A DNA stretch of 14,965 bases, taken from assembly GCA_947595415.1 (NCBI GenBank), contig CANQER010000014.1, forward strand, positions 1 through 14,965. Direction: 5' to 3'. A program made the position numbers and the translations under genes. Origin of the DNA: an uncultured Bacilli bacterium (GTDB lineage: Bacteria > Bacillota_I > Bacilli_A > RF39 > UBA660). Under the pieces are notes generated by a model that was not told where the DNA came from, made no database searches, and saw only the letters and a program-made list of their open reading frames with translations. Of this stretch, positions 7,671-13,609 are shown piece after piece (positions within the stretch are counted from its first letter, which is position 1; each line of letters starts with the position of its first letter).

Positions 7671-8422
7671 GATTTTGTGTTTTAACTAGTGGTTCTAAGG
7701 GTAATAGTACCTATGTTGAAATAGGTGATAAAAAATTTCTAATCGACATAGGTACAACTTCTTTGAACATTGAAAGAAAGTTAAAAGAAATAGGTGTAGA
7801 TCCTAAAAAAATAGATGGTATCCTTATTTCTCATACACATGATGATCATGTAAGTGGACTTAGAGTTTTTGTTAAAAAATATAATCCTATAGTTTATCTT
7901 ACAGCTAAAATGTATGATGAACTTAAAAACGATGTTAAAGATTACTATATATTTGATGATGCTTTTAATATTGATGGAATAAATATAACTCCTATAAAGA
8001 CATCTCATGATGCAAGTGATTCTTGGGGATTTTTAATTGAAAAGGATTATAGTTTGGTTTATATGACTGATACAGGTTATATTAATGTTAAAAATCATAA
8101 GTATATGAAAAATAAAAATTTTTACATTTTAGAAAGTAATCATGATGTAGAAATGTTGTTAAATGGAAAGTATCCTTATCCTTTAAAACAACGAATTTTA
8201 GGTGATAAAGGTCATTTATCTAATATAGATAGTGCTAATTATTTAGCTCAGTTTATAGGAAGTAATACTAAAGCTATTGTTTTAGCTCATTTAAGTGAAG
8301 AAAATAATACTAAACAATTAGCTTATGATACTTTAAAAAACACTTTAAAAGAAAAAGATATTGATTTTGACAATATAATTATAGCTAGTCAAGAATTTGA
8401 AACAGATGTGATTGAGATATGA
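7667..8422 (+). CDS. walJ: WalJ (YycJ) family metallo-beta-lactamase-fold hydrolase
   Basis: A 251-residue MBL-fold protein. The N-terminus RFCVLTSGSKGNSTYVE and the metal motif SHTHDDH (55–61; H56, H58, D60, H61), followed by MTDTGY and LAHLSEENN, identify the YycJ/WalJ branch. These proteins are linked to the WalRK regulon and are thought to help coordinate wall synthesis with division; some family members have nuclease activity. ATG 7667 overlaps the stop of the M23 gene as ATGA, indicating translational coupling; no strong ribosome site is visible. A TTG five codons upstream (7652) is less likely because family members begin close to the VLTSGS strand. It overlaps rlmH by another ATGA. 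The two-component genes walRK are not in the window. Confidence 0.92.
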   Translation: MRFCVLTSGSKGNSTYVEIGDKKFLIDIGTTSLNIERKLKEIGVDPKKIDGILISHTHDDHVSGLRVFVKKYNPIVYLTAKMYDELKNDVKDYYIFDDAFNIDGINITPIKTSHDASDSWGFLIEKDYSLVYMTDTGYINVKNHKYMKNKNFYILESNHDVEMLLNGKYPYPLKQRILGDKGHLSNIDSANYLAQFIGSNTKAIVLAHLSEENNTKQLAYDTLKNTLKEKDIDFDNIIIASQEFETDVIEI

Positions 8423-8871
8423 TTAAAATAGTATGTGTTGGTAAAATAAAAGAGTCTTTTTATAAAGAAGCGATAGCTGAGTATGTAAAAAGAATAAGTA
8501 AATATCAAAAACTAACTATTGTTGAACTACCAGATTTTGATTATGACAAAGTAAAAACTATTTATGAAGAAGAAAAGTTAATAGTTAATAATTTAGATAA
8601 AAAAGATTATATTATATCTTTGTGTATTGAAGGAAAAAAGGTAGATTCTAAAACTTTTTCTAATCTTTTAACAGATTCTTTTACAACTAAAAGTAATATA
8701 ACTTTTGTAATAGGAGGATCTTATGGATTAGGTGAAAAAGTAAAACAAATGAGTGATTTAAAACTATCTTTTTCAGATTTAACTTTTCCTCATCAATTGT
8801 TTAGAGTTATTCTTTTAGAACAAATTTATCGAGGTTTTAAAATTATAAACAATGAAAGTTATCACAAATAA
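8419..8871 (+). CDS. rlmH: 23S rRNA (pseudouridine-1915 N3) methyltransferase RlmH
   Basis: RlmH is a small SPOUT methyltransferase that methylates pseudouridine 1915 in helix 69 of 23S rRNA, using S-adenosylmethionine on assembled ribosomes. The 150-residue protein shows the trefoil-knot SAM motif FVIGGSYGLG (96–105), TFPHQLFRVILLEQIYR (122–138) and the characteristic C-terminal YHK, which reaches the active site. It is slightly shorter than the roughly 159 residues usual in Bacilli. The start overlaps the end of walJ (ATGA), so translation is coupled. The walJ–rlmH proximity is also seen in B. subtilis. It ends the long operon; the next promoter begins on the base after its stop codon. Confidence 0.97.
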   Translation: MIKIVCVGKIKESFYKEAIAEYVKRISKYQKLTIVELPDFDYDKVKTIYEEEKLIVNNLDKKDYIISLCIEGKKVDSKTFSNLLTDSFTTKSNITFVIGGSYGLGEKVKQMSDLKLSFSDLTFPHQLFRVILLEQIYRGFKIINNESYHK

Positions 8872-8900
8872 TTGTTTTTAAATTAAAGATGTGTTAAAAT
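8872..8900 (+). promoter_or_regulatory. Promoter of the 8920 membrane-protein gene
   Basis: TTGTTT (8872–8877), a 17-base spacer and TAAAAT (8895–8900) with an extended TG at 8892–8893. It has the same -35, spacer length, extended -10 and -10 hexamers as the uvrB promoter. It starts directly after the rlmH stop. The ribosome site AGGGGGT (8907–8913) follows, 6 bases before ATG 8920. Confidence 0.65.
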
Positions 8901-8919
8901 TTACTTAGGGGGTAAGTGT

Positions 8920-9543
8920 ATGTATAGTTATTGTACTTCAGATGAAGAAAGAGAAGATTTTATTCTTTATTATGAAAAAAAAGATGATAATATGGTAGTT
9001 CATTATGCAGATAATGATCAAATAGTTGTTCCTTATACTGAAGAAAATAAGAATAAGGTTTTAACTAAAATGAGAAAACAAGTTAAAAATTGTAATTCTT
9101 TTTTAGAAGATGTCTCTTATAGTAGACAAATATATAAAAATAGATGGGTTTGGTCACTTGGTTTTAGTTTTACTTTTCTAATGCTTTGTTTTTTAGGTAT
9201 TGGTGGACTTATTCCTTTATTTGGTACAACTTTGTTTGCTTGTTTAGCTGTTATGAATCTAAAGGAAAATCATGTATGTAATACTTATATTGAGGATATT
9301 GAAAAAAATACTTTGTTTGTAGAAAAGGAAGAAGAAATAAATGCTCCTGAATATAAAAACAAGTTTGTAAATATTACATCTGTTAATCTTGATCGTCTTT
9401 TAAAATCAAAAGAAGAACCTAAATTTAATTTAAGTACAATTCATAATTTATCATATTATGATATTTATCAAATAGTAGAAAACATCAAACATGAAAAGAT
9501 GTTTGTTGATAAAGATAAAGTAAAAACATATTTAAAGAAGTAA
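8920..9543 (+). CDS. Uncharacterised protein with a central two-helix membrane hairpin
   Basis: I do not recognise this 207-residue protein. It has an acidic N-terminal part (about 1–45, rich in Tyr, Asp and Glu), a Lys/Arg-rich segment just before the membrane (about 47–76), two adjacent hydrophobic segments (about 77–94 and 95–113) joined by a short Gly/Pro turn, and a charged C-terminal half (about 114–207) ending in a lysine-rich tail. With positive charges before the first helix, both ends are probably cytoplasmic. There is no signal peptide and no catalytic motif I can name. It has its own promoter and a terminator directly after its stop codon, so it is monocistronic. Reading-frame length, ribosome site and codon use like its neighbours support a real gene. 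Confidence 0.8.
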   Translation: MYSYCTSDEEREDFILYYEKKDDNMVVHYADNDQIVVPYTEENKNKVLTKMRKQVKNCNSFLEDVSYSRQIYKNRWVWSLGFSFTFLMLCFLGIGGLIPLFGTTLFACLAVMNLKENHVCNTYIEDIEKNTLFVEKEEEINAPEYKNKFVNITSVNLDRLLKSKEEPKFNLSTIHNLSYYDIYQIVENIKHEKMFVDKDKVKTYLKK

Positions 9544-9564
9544 TGTTAGAAATAACATTTTTTT
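9542..9564 (+). terminator. GAAA-loop intrinsic terminator
   Basis: AATGTTA (9542–9548), the loop GAAA (9549–9552) and TAACATT (9553–9559) form a 7-bp stem capped by a GNRA tetraloop, followed by T-residues to 9564. The stem starts inside the TAA stop of the preceding gene. Its 3' arm overlaps the -35 region of the next promoter. Confidence 0.7.
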
Positions 9565-9581
9565 CATAAATATGATATAAT
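9552..9581 (+). promoter_or_regulatory. Promoter of the racemase–ligase–rpiB operon
   Basis: A perfect TATAAT (9576–9581) with an extended TG at 9573–9574 and a partial -35, ATAACA (9552–9557), at 18 bases. The extended -10 probably carries most of the strength. The start site would be near 9588, leaving a very short leader containing GGTGAT before ATG 9597. Confidence 0.6.
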
Positions 9582-9596
9582 GGTTATGGTGATTTT

Positions 9597-10742
9597 ATGT
9601 ATAGGAAAACATATGTTGAAGTTGATTGTGACAACCTAAAATATAATGTTTCTAATCTAATTAAACATTATAATGACTATGAATATTATATTGGAGTTGT
9701 TAAGGGGAATTGTTATGGTCATGGATTTGATACTGTTAAGTGTTTAATTGAAAGTGGAATTAACTATTTAGCTGTATCTTCAATAGAAGAGGCTTTAAAA
9801 ATAAGAGAAATCGATAAAAAAATTCCTATTTTGTGTTTGGAACCTATACATATAGATGAAGTTGATTTATGTATTAAAGAAAATATAACTATTATTATTC
9901 ATAGTTATGATTTTTATAAAAAAATAAAAAAATTGAATAAAAAAGTTAAAATTCACCTTAAAATTGATAGTGGGATGAATAGACTTGGTATTAATGATAA
10001 AAATCAAGTTAAAGAAATAGTTGATAATATTGAAATAGAAGGTATTTTTACTCATTTCGCAACTAGTGGAATGCGTGATAAATATTGGGACAATCAAAAA
10101 GAAAGGTTTGAAGAAATTACTTCTTTAATTGATTTATCTAAAATCAAAATTGTTCATATGGGAAGAAGTATGACTATTTTAAATCATCCTAAAATACCTT
10201 ATTGTAATGGAGTTAGATTAGGTCTTATTATGTATGGGTATGATTATTTACCTAGCAAAAGAAATAATTTACGAGGTTATTTAAGTGAAATAAAAAGAAA
10301 ATATTTAAATAAAAAAAGAAAAATAAGTGAAACTAATTTAGAAAGACCTTTTGAATTTAAAACTGCTTTTACTTTAAAAAGTGAAATAATTGAAATAAAA
10401 GAGGTTAAAAAAGGCCAACATATAGGTTATGGAGCTATATATGAAGCTTTAGAAGATATAAAAGTAGGAATTATTCCTATTGGATATGCTGATGGGTATT
10501 CACGTAAAAATAAAGGGGGATTTGTTTTAATAAAAGGTAAACGTTATCCTATTATTGATACTATCAATATGGGAATGACTTTGGTTAAAATAGATGATGA
10601 TGTTAAATTGTATGATGAAGTAGTTTTAATTGGAGGTGGCATTTCTTTATATGAAGTAGCTAATCGCAATGAAACAACTGTATATGAAGTAATGTGCAAT
10701 ATAAATGATAGTATTCCAAGAGTAATGATAGAAAGGGGTTAA
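9597..10742 (+). CDS. Alanine-racemase-family PLP enzyme (amino-acid racemase)
   Basis: A 381-residue fold-type III PLP enzyme. Conserved: the PLP lysine and partner Tyr in VVKGNCYGHG (K36, Y40), K122 and R129 in HLKIDSGMNRLG, H153 in FTHFA, R207 in VRLG, the catalytic Tyr in GYGAIY (Y278) and PIGYADGYSR (294–303). It should therefore interconvert L- and D-amino acids, most simply alanine for peptidoglycan. Differences from typical Alr: the Asn of the PLP-phosphate motif NSA is replaced (GRS, 189–191), the Cys-Met-Asp of the entrance loop reads Asn-Met-Gly (324–326), and about 30 basic residues are inserted at 217–250 between the two domains. Substrate may thus be Ala, Ser or another residue. 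It is followed one base later by an ATP-grasp ligase, which favours a wall role. I leave out the symbol alr because specificity is unclear. Confidence 0.85.
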   Translation: MYRKTYVEVDCDNLKYNVSNLIKHYNDYEYYIGVVKGNCYGHGFDTVKCLIESGINYLAVSSIEEALKIREIDKKIPILCLEPIHIDEVDLCIKENITIIIHSYDFYKKIKKLNKKVKIHLKIDSGMNRLGINDKNQVKEIVDNIEIEGIFTHFATSGMRDKYWDNQKERFEEITSLIDLSKIKIVHMGRSMTILNHPKIPYCNGVRLGLIMYGYDYLPSKRNNLRGYLSEIKRKYLNKKRKISETNLERPFEFKTAFTLKSEIIEIKEVKKGQHIGYGAIYEALEDIKVGIIPIGYADGYSRKNKGGFVLIKGKRYPIIDTINMGMTLVKIDDDVKLYDEVVLIGGGISLYEVANRNETTVYEVMCNINDSIPRVMIERG

Positions 10743-10743
10743 T

Positions 10744-11949
10744 ATGAACTTTGACGTAATTTTAATAGGTACAGATATAAATGCATATTACATGGCTAGG
10801 TGTTATCATGAACTTTATCATAAAAAAGTAACTATGATTGGTATGCAGGAAATGGCTTTTACTAGTTTAAGTAATATTATTAATTTATATATCAATCCTA
10901 ATTTGAATAAAAGTGATGTATTTGTTCAAGTATTAAATAGTTTAGCTAAAAGTATGGATAAAGAAAAACTAGTTTTAATTGGTTGTAATGATAATTACGT
11001 TAGACTAATTGTTGAAAACAAAGATAAATTAGATCCTAAATTTGTTTTTAACTATCCTAGTTTAGAAATAGTAAAAAGTTTTTTAAACAAAGATATATTT
11101 TATGAAAAATATAAAGATATTTTAGATTTTCCTAAAACACTAATTTATAAATGTGGAAAAGATAAAATAAAAGATGAATTTAACTATCCTATTGTTTTAA
11201 AACCTGCAGATGGGATAAAATATCACGATCATTCTTTTGAAGGAATGAGTAAAGTATTTAAAATAAAAAATTTTGAAGAATTAAAAATGACAATAAAAAA
11301 AATAGAAGATTCCAAATATGATGGCAATTTAATTATTCAAGAGTTTATTCCTGGTGATGACAGTAATTTATATGATTGTATAATTTATGCTAATCAAGAT
11401 AAAAAAGTTGAACTTATGACTTTTGCTCAAATTGGTCTTCAAGAGCAAACTCAAACAGGAGTTGGAAATTGTACTGTTTTAGTTAATGGATTTCAAGAAC
11501 ATGGGTTAGATGAAAATTTAATTACTAAATTAAAAAACTTTATGGAAGATATAGGTTATAAAGGTTTTGCAGAAGTTGATCTAAAATACGATGTAAGAGA
11601 TCATAAGTATAAAGTTTTTGAAATAAATCCAAGACAAGCTCGTAGTAGTTATTATCTAGCTTTTTGTAATCATAATTTAGTTAAACATTTAGTTGATGAT
11701 TTAATCAAAAATGAAAAACATGATTTTTACTTCATGAAAGATAAAGTGGTTTTAAGTTTTGTTCCTAAAAAAGTAGTTTTTAAATATATTTCAAGTATAC
11801 CTTTAAAACAAGAAATAGAAAAACTTTTAAAAGAAAAAAAATATGTAAGACCACTTCATTATAAAAATGACAAAAAATTATCTCGAAAAATATATTTATT
11901 TTTAAGGGATATTAACTATAAAAGAAAGTATAAAAAATTAAAATGGTAG
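10744..11949 (+). CDS. ATP-grasp carboxylate–amine ligase, D-aspartate-ligase-like
   Basis: A 401-residue ATP-grasp enzyme, which joins a carboxylate to an amine through an acyl-phosphate. Domains: an N-terminal Rossmann-like region (ILIGTDINAYYMARCYHE, 6–23), the ATP-binding region with K153 in YPIVLKPADG and QEFIPG (199–204), and the Mg-binding core E277/D279 in AEVDL and E293/N295 in FEINPRQARSS, then a basic C-terminal extension (about 335–401). The GTDINAYxMARxxHE opening and overall layout resemble the Lactobacillales family that includes the D-aspartate ligase Aslfm, which adds D-Asp to the lysine side chain of peptidoglycan precursors; this assignment is from memory. A racemase gene ends one base upstream, and AAAGGGG inside that gene is the ribosome site. 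Other amide or peptide products cannot be excluded. Confidence 0.8.
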   Translation: MNFDVILIGTDINAYYMARCYHELYHKKVTMIGMQEMAFTSLSNIINLYINPNLNKSDVFVQVLNSLAKSMDKEKLVLIGCNDNYVRLIVENKDKLDPKFVFNYPSLEIVKSFLNKDIFYEKYKDILDFPKTLIYKCGKDKIKDEFNYPIVLKPADGIKYHDHSFEGMSKVFKIKNFEELKMTIKKIEDSKYDGNLIIQEFIPGDDSNLYDCIIYANQDKKVELMTFAQIGLQEQTQTGVGNCTVLVNGFQEHGLDENLITKLKNFMEDIGYKGFAEVDLKYDVRDHKYKVFEINPRQARSSYYLAFCNHNLVKHLVDDLIKNEKHDFYFMKDKVVLSFVPKKVVFKYISSIPLKQEIEKLLKEKKYVRPLHYKNDKKLSRKIYLFLRDINYKRKYKKLKW

Positions 11950-11956
11950 GTGAGAT

Positions 11957-12379
11957 ATGATAATAGGTATCGCAAGTGATCACAGAGGTGTTGATGCGAA
12001 AAAAAAAGTAATGGAACATTTAAGTAATTACGAAGTTATCAATTATGGAACTGATAGTTATGACAGTGTTGATTATCCTGATTACGCTTTTAAAATAGGA
12101 AATGATGTTAAAGATGGAAAAATAGATTTGGGTATTTTAATTTGTAATACAGGAATTGGTATGAGTATTGCTTGTAATAAGGTAAAAAAAGTAAGATGTG
12201 CTAAAGTAGATAGTGTAGATGATGCTAGATTAGCTAGACTTCATAATAATGCTAATGTTATTGCTTTATCTTGTAATAATGCTGATTTAATAAATATAGT
12301 TGATACTTTTATAAATACTTCTTTTTCGAATGAAAAAAGACATCTAAAAAGGATTAATAAAATAGATAATTATGATTAA
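11957..12379 (+). CDS. rpiB: RpiB/LacAB-family sugar-phosphate isomerase (ribose-5-phosphate isomerase B)
   Basis: A 140-residue soluble isomerase, probably converting ribose 5-phosphate to ribulose 5-phosphate in the pentose phosphate pathway. Conserved features: IASDHRG (5–11), the YPD substrate loop (40–42), the catalytic Cys in ICNTGIGMS (C63; usually CGTGIG, so Gly is changed to Asn), RLHNNAN (94–100) with the ring-opening His96, and the phosphate-binding Arg and His in KRHLKRI (127–133). LacA/LacB and allose isomerases share this fold, but the HNxAN and CxTGIG motifs fit RpiB best. The ribosome site TAGGTGAG overlaps the ATP-grasp stop, with a 7-base gap. Why it sits in a wall-type operon is not clear; the same transcript may just group housekeeping genes. 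Its last 8 bases overlap the next gene. Confidence 0.9.
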   Translation: MIIGIASDHRGVDAKKKVMEHLSNYEVINYGTDSYDSVDYPDYAFKIGNDVKDGKIDLGILICNTGIGMSIACNKVKKVRCAKVDSVDDARLARLHNNANVIALSCNNADLINIVDTFINTSFSNEKRHLKRINKIDNYD

Positions 12380-12569
12380 AATATTACTTTATTTTTTAGT
12401 TGTTCCTTTAGTTATTTGGATAATAGAAGGAATAAATATAAATGGTATCTTTAAAAAAAATAGGTATATTCAAGCTTGTTTGTTTTACCTTTCTATAACT
12501 ATTAGTTTGTCTTATTTAATAGTAAATTTCTTTTATGATTTTTTTATAAATATTAATATAGTATCCTAA
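12372..12569 (+). CDS. DUF1146 (YwzB-like) small membrane protein
   Basis: A 65-residue protein with two transmembrane helices (about 3–19 and 33–56) and a short basic loop (KKNRYIQ, 28–34). The second helix, IQACLFYLSITISLSYLIVNFFYDF, has the spacing and the NFFxDF ending of the DUF1146/YwzB family, which I recall from Firmicutes. B. subtilis ywzB lies between atpC and the murAA–spoIID block, and here the gene also sits directly before spoIID, which supports the assignment. Function is unknown. It starts with an 8-base overlap inside rpiB without a strong ribosome site, so it depends on coupled translation. The stop codon is the loop start of the terminator hairpin. Slightly shorter than the usual family length. 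Confidence 0.75.
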   Translation: MIKILLYFLVVPLVIWIIEGININGIFKKNRYIQACLFYLSITISLSYLIVNFFYDFFININIVS

Positions 12570-12583
12570 GGGATACTTTTTTT
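12560..12583 (+). terminator. Intrinsic terminator closing the racemase–DUF1146 operon
   Basis: AGTATCC (12560–12566), loop TAAG (12567–12570), GGATACT (12571–12577), then seven T to 12583. A perfect 7-bp stem. The 5' arm encodes the last two codons of the DUF1146 gene and the loop contains its stop codon. Confidence 0.88.
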
Positions 12584-12614
12584 GACAAAATTATATATAA
12601 TAATTAATTATAAT
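12582..12614 (+). promoter_or_regulatory. Promoter region of spoIID, sigma class unresolved
   Basis: A perfect TTGACA (12582–12587) is embedded in the preceding T-tract, but the nearest clean TATAAT (12609–12614) is 21 bases away, too far for standard sigma-A. Less perfect hexamers at 15–18 bases exist. A second TATAAT (12625–12630) is too close to the ribosome site. SpoIID is sigma-E dependent in B. subtilis, yet I see no clear sigma-E -10 (CATACA-T type). The stretch also holds the palindrome ATTATATATAAT (12590–12601). A promoter is expected here; its exact form is not certain. Confidence 0.35.
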
Positions 12615-12644
12615 GGGAATAATATATAATGATAAGGAGGTTAT

Positions 12645-13559
12645 ATGAAAAAAATTTGTCTTTTAACGATCCTTATTATTTTAATTCCCTATATTATTGT
12701 AAATATTTTTATTCAAAACTACAATAGTTCTTTTAAATTTGTTTCTAATATGGTTATTAGGGTAAAGGATATGGATAGTGGTAAGATAAGTAAAGTTAAT
12801 TTTGAGGATTATATTGTAGGAGTTGTTTCAGCTGAGATGCCTGTTAGTTTTGAAATGGAGGCTTTAAAGGCTCAAGCTGTAGTAGCACGAAGTTATGCGA
12901 TGAATAAAATAAAAAATAGTAAGAATAAAAAATACGATATAGTTGATACTGTTTTAAATCAAGTTTATTTATCTAATAGTGAACTTAAAAAAAATTGGGG
13001 TAGTAGTTATAGTAAAAATATAAAAAAAATAAAAAAAGCAGTCAATAATACTAAGGGTGAATACTTAGAATACAAAGGTAATATAGTACAGGCTTATTTT
13101 TTTTCAACAAGTACAGGTGTTACTGAAAACAGTGAGGAAGTATGGGTAAGTAAGCTTCCTTATTTAAGAAGTGTGGAATCTGTTTGGGATGAATATGAAT
13201 CTCCTGTGTTTAATAGTAAGGAAAATTTTAGTTTAAGTGATTTTTACACAAAGTTAGATTTACCTTATAAAAAAAGTTTAAAAATTAAGGTTTTAAAAAA
13301 AACTAGTACTGGTAGAACTAAGTTAATAAAGATAAATGGGGTTTCTTTTACAGGTGATGATATAACTAGTTTGCTTAAACTAAGATCTAATTATTTTAGT
13401 ATTAAAAAAGATGGTAATAATGTTGTTATTGATGTTAAGGGATATGGTCATGGAGTAGGAATGAGTCAGTATGGAGCTAATGGAATGGCTAAGGAAGGTT
13501 ATAAATATGATAAAATTTTAAAACATTATTATCAAGGTGTAAAAATTAAAAAAATTTAG
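12645..13559 (+). CDS. spoIID: Stage II sporulation protein D, peptidoglycan lytic transglycosylase
   Basis: SpoIID is a mother-cell membrane enzyme that cuts glycan strands stripped of stem peptides. With SpoIIM and SpoIIP it drives septal thinning and engulfment of the forespore. The 304-residue protein has an N-terminal membrane helix (about 4–24), the catalytic region VVSAEMPVSFEMEALKAQAV (60–79) with Glu64 matching the catalytic Glu of B. subtilis SpoIID, FSTSTGVTENSEEVW (153–167), YLRSVES (173–179) and GHGVGMSQYGA (268–278). It is about 40 residues shorter than the Bacillus protein but complete. A near-perfect AAGGAGG (12634–12640) precedes the ATG by 4 bases, the strongest ribosome site seen in the window. 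murAA, which precedes spoIID in Bacillus, is absent. Confidence 0.96.
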   Translation: MKKICLLTILIILIPYIIVNIFIQNYNSSFKFVSNMVIRVKDMDSGKISKVNFEDYIVGVVSAEMPVSFEMEALKAQAVVARSYAMNKIKNSKNKKYDIVDTVLNQVYLSNSELKKNWGSSYSKNIKKIKKAVNNTKGEYLEYKGNIVQAYFFSTSTGVTENSEEVWVSKLPYLRSVESVWDEYESPVFNSKENFSLSDFYTKLDLPYKKSLKIKVLKKTSTGRTKLIKINGVSFTGDDITSLLKLRSNYFSIKKDGNNVVIDVKGYGHGVGMSQYGANGMAKEGYKYDKILKHYYQGVKIKKI

Positions 13560-13586
13560 TATAAAAAAAGTCATATTGGGCAAACT
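13559..13586 (+). promoter_or_regulatory. Candidate sigma-F-type promoter of spoIIQ
   Basis: GTATA (13559–13563), a 14-base spacer and GGGCAAACT (13578–13586) match the sigma-F pattern GYATA–N15–GGnnAnAnT except for one base of spacing. SpoIIQ is made in the forespore under sigma-F in B. subtilis, so the position fits. The start site would be near 13593, just before the AGAGGTG ribosome site. The consensus is quoted from memory and the match is by eye. Confidence 0.45.
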
Positions 13587-13609
13587 CTAATTAGAGGTGA
13601 AAATATGAC
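13570..13609 (+). repeat. Nested inverted repeats around the spoIIQ start codon
   Basis: GTCATATT (13570–13577) is perfectly complementary to AATATGAC (13602–13609), which contains the spoIIQ ATG. Between them lies the palindrome CTCTAATTAGAG (13585–13596), whose right half touches the AGAGGTG ribosome site. RNA that reads through from spoIID could fold so that the start codon is paired, whereas RNA started at the proposed sigma-F promoter (about 13593) would lack the 5' arm. Confidence 0.5.

Noticed and set aside
201..8008. Minus-strand open frames of 60–110 codons (for example 201–392, 411–596, 538–777, 1858–2052, 6010–6234, 7179–7502, 7781–8008)
   Set aside because: All lie opposite well-identified genes, have low-complexity hydrophobic products and lack ribosome sites; they are shadows of the coding strand.
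8847..8877. AAACAAT/ATTGTTT inverted repeat as a terminator after rlmH
   Set aside because: Seven AT-rich pairs with a 17-base loop lying mostly in coding sequence and overlapping the next -35; too weak to call.
9867..10097. Minus-strand frame opposite the racemase gene
   Set aside because: Asn-, Phe- and Ile-rich shadow of A-rich coding sequence, with no family resemblance.
13570..13577. GTCATATT as a sigma-E -35 element for spoIIQ
   Set aside because: No CATACA-like -10 lies 13–15 bases downstream, and spoIIQ is expected to be sigma-F controlled; the sequence is better explained as an arm of the inverted repeat.
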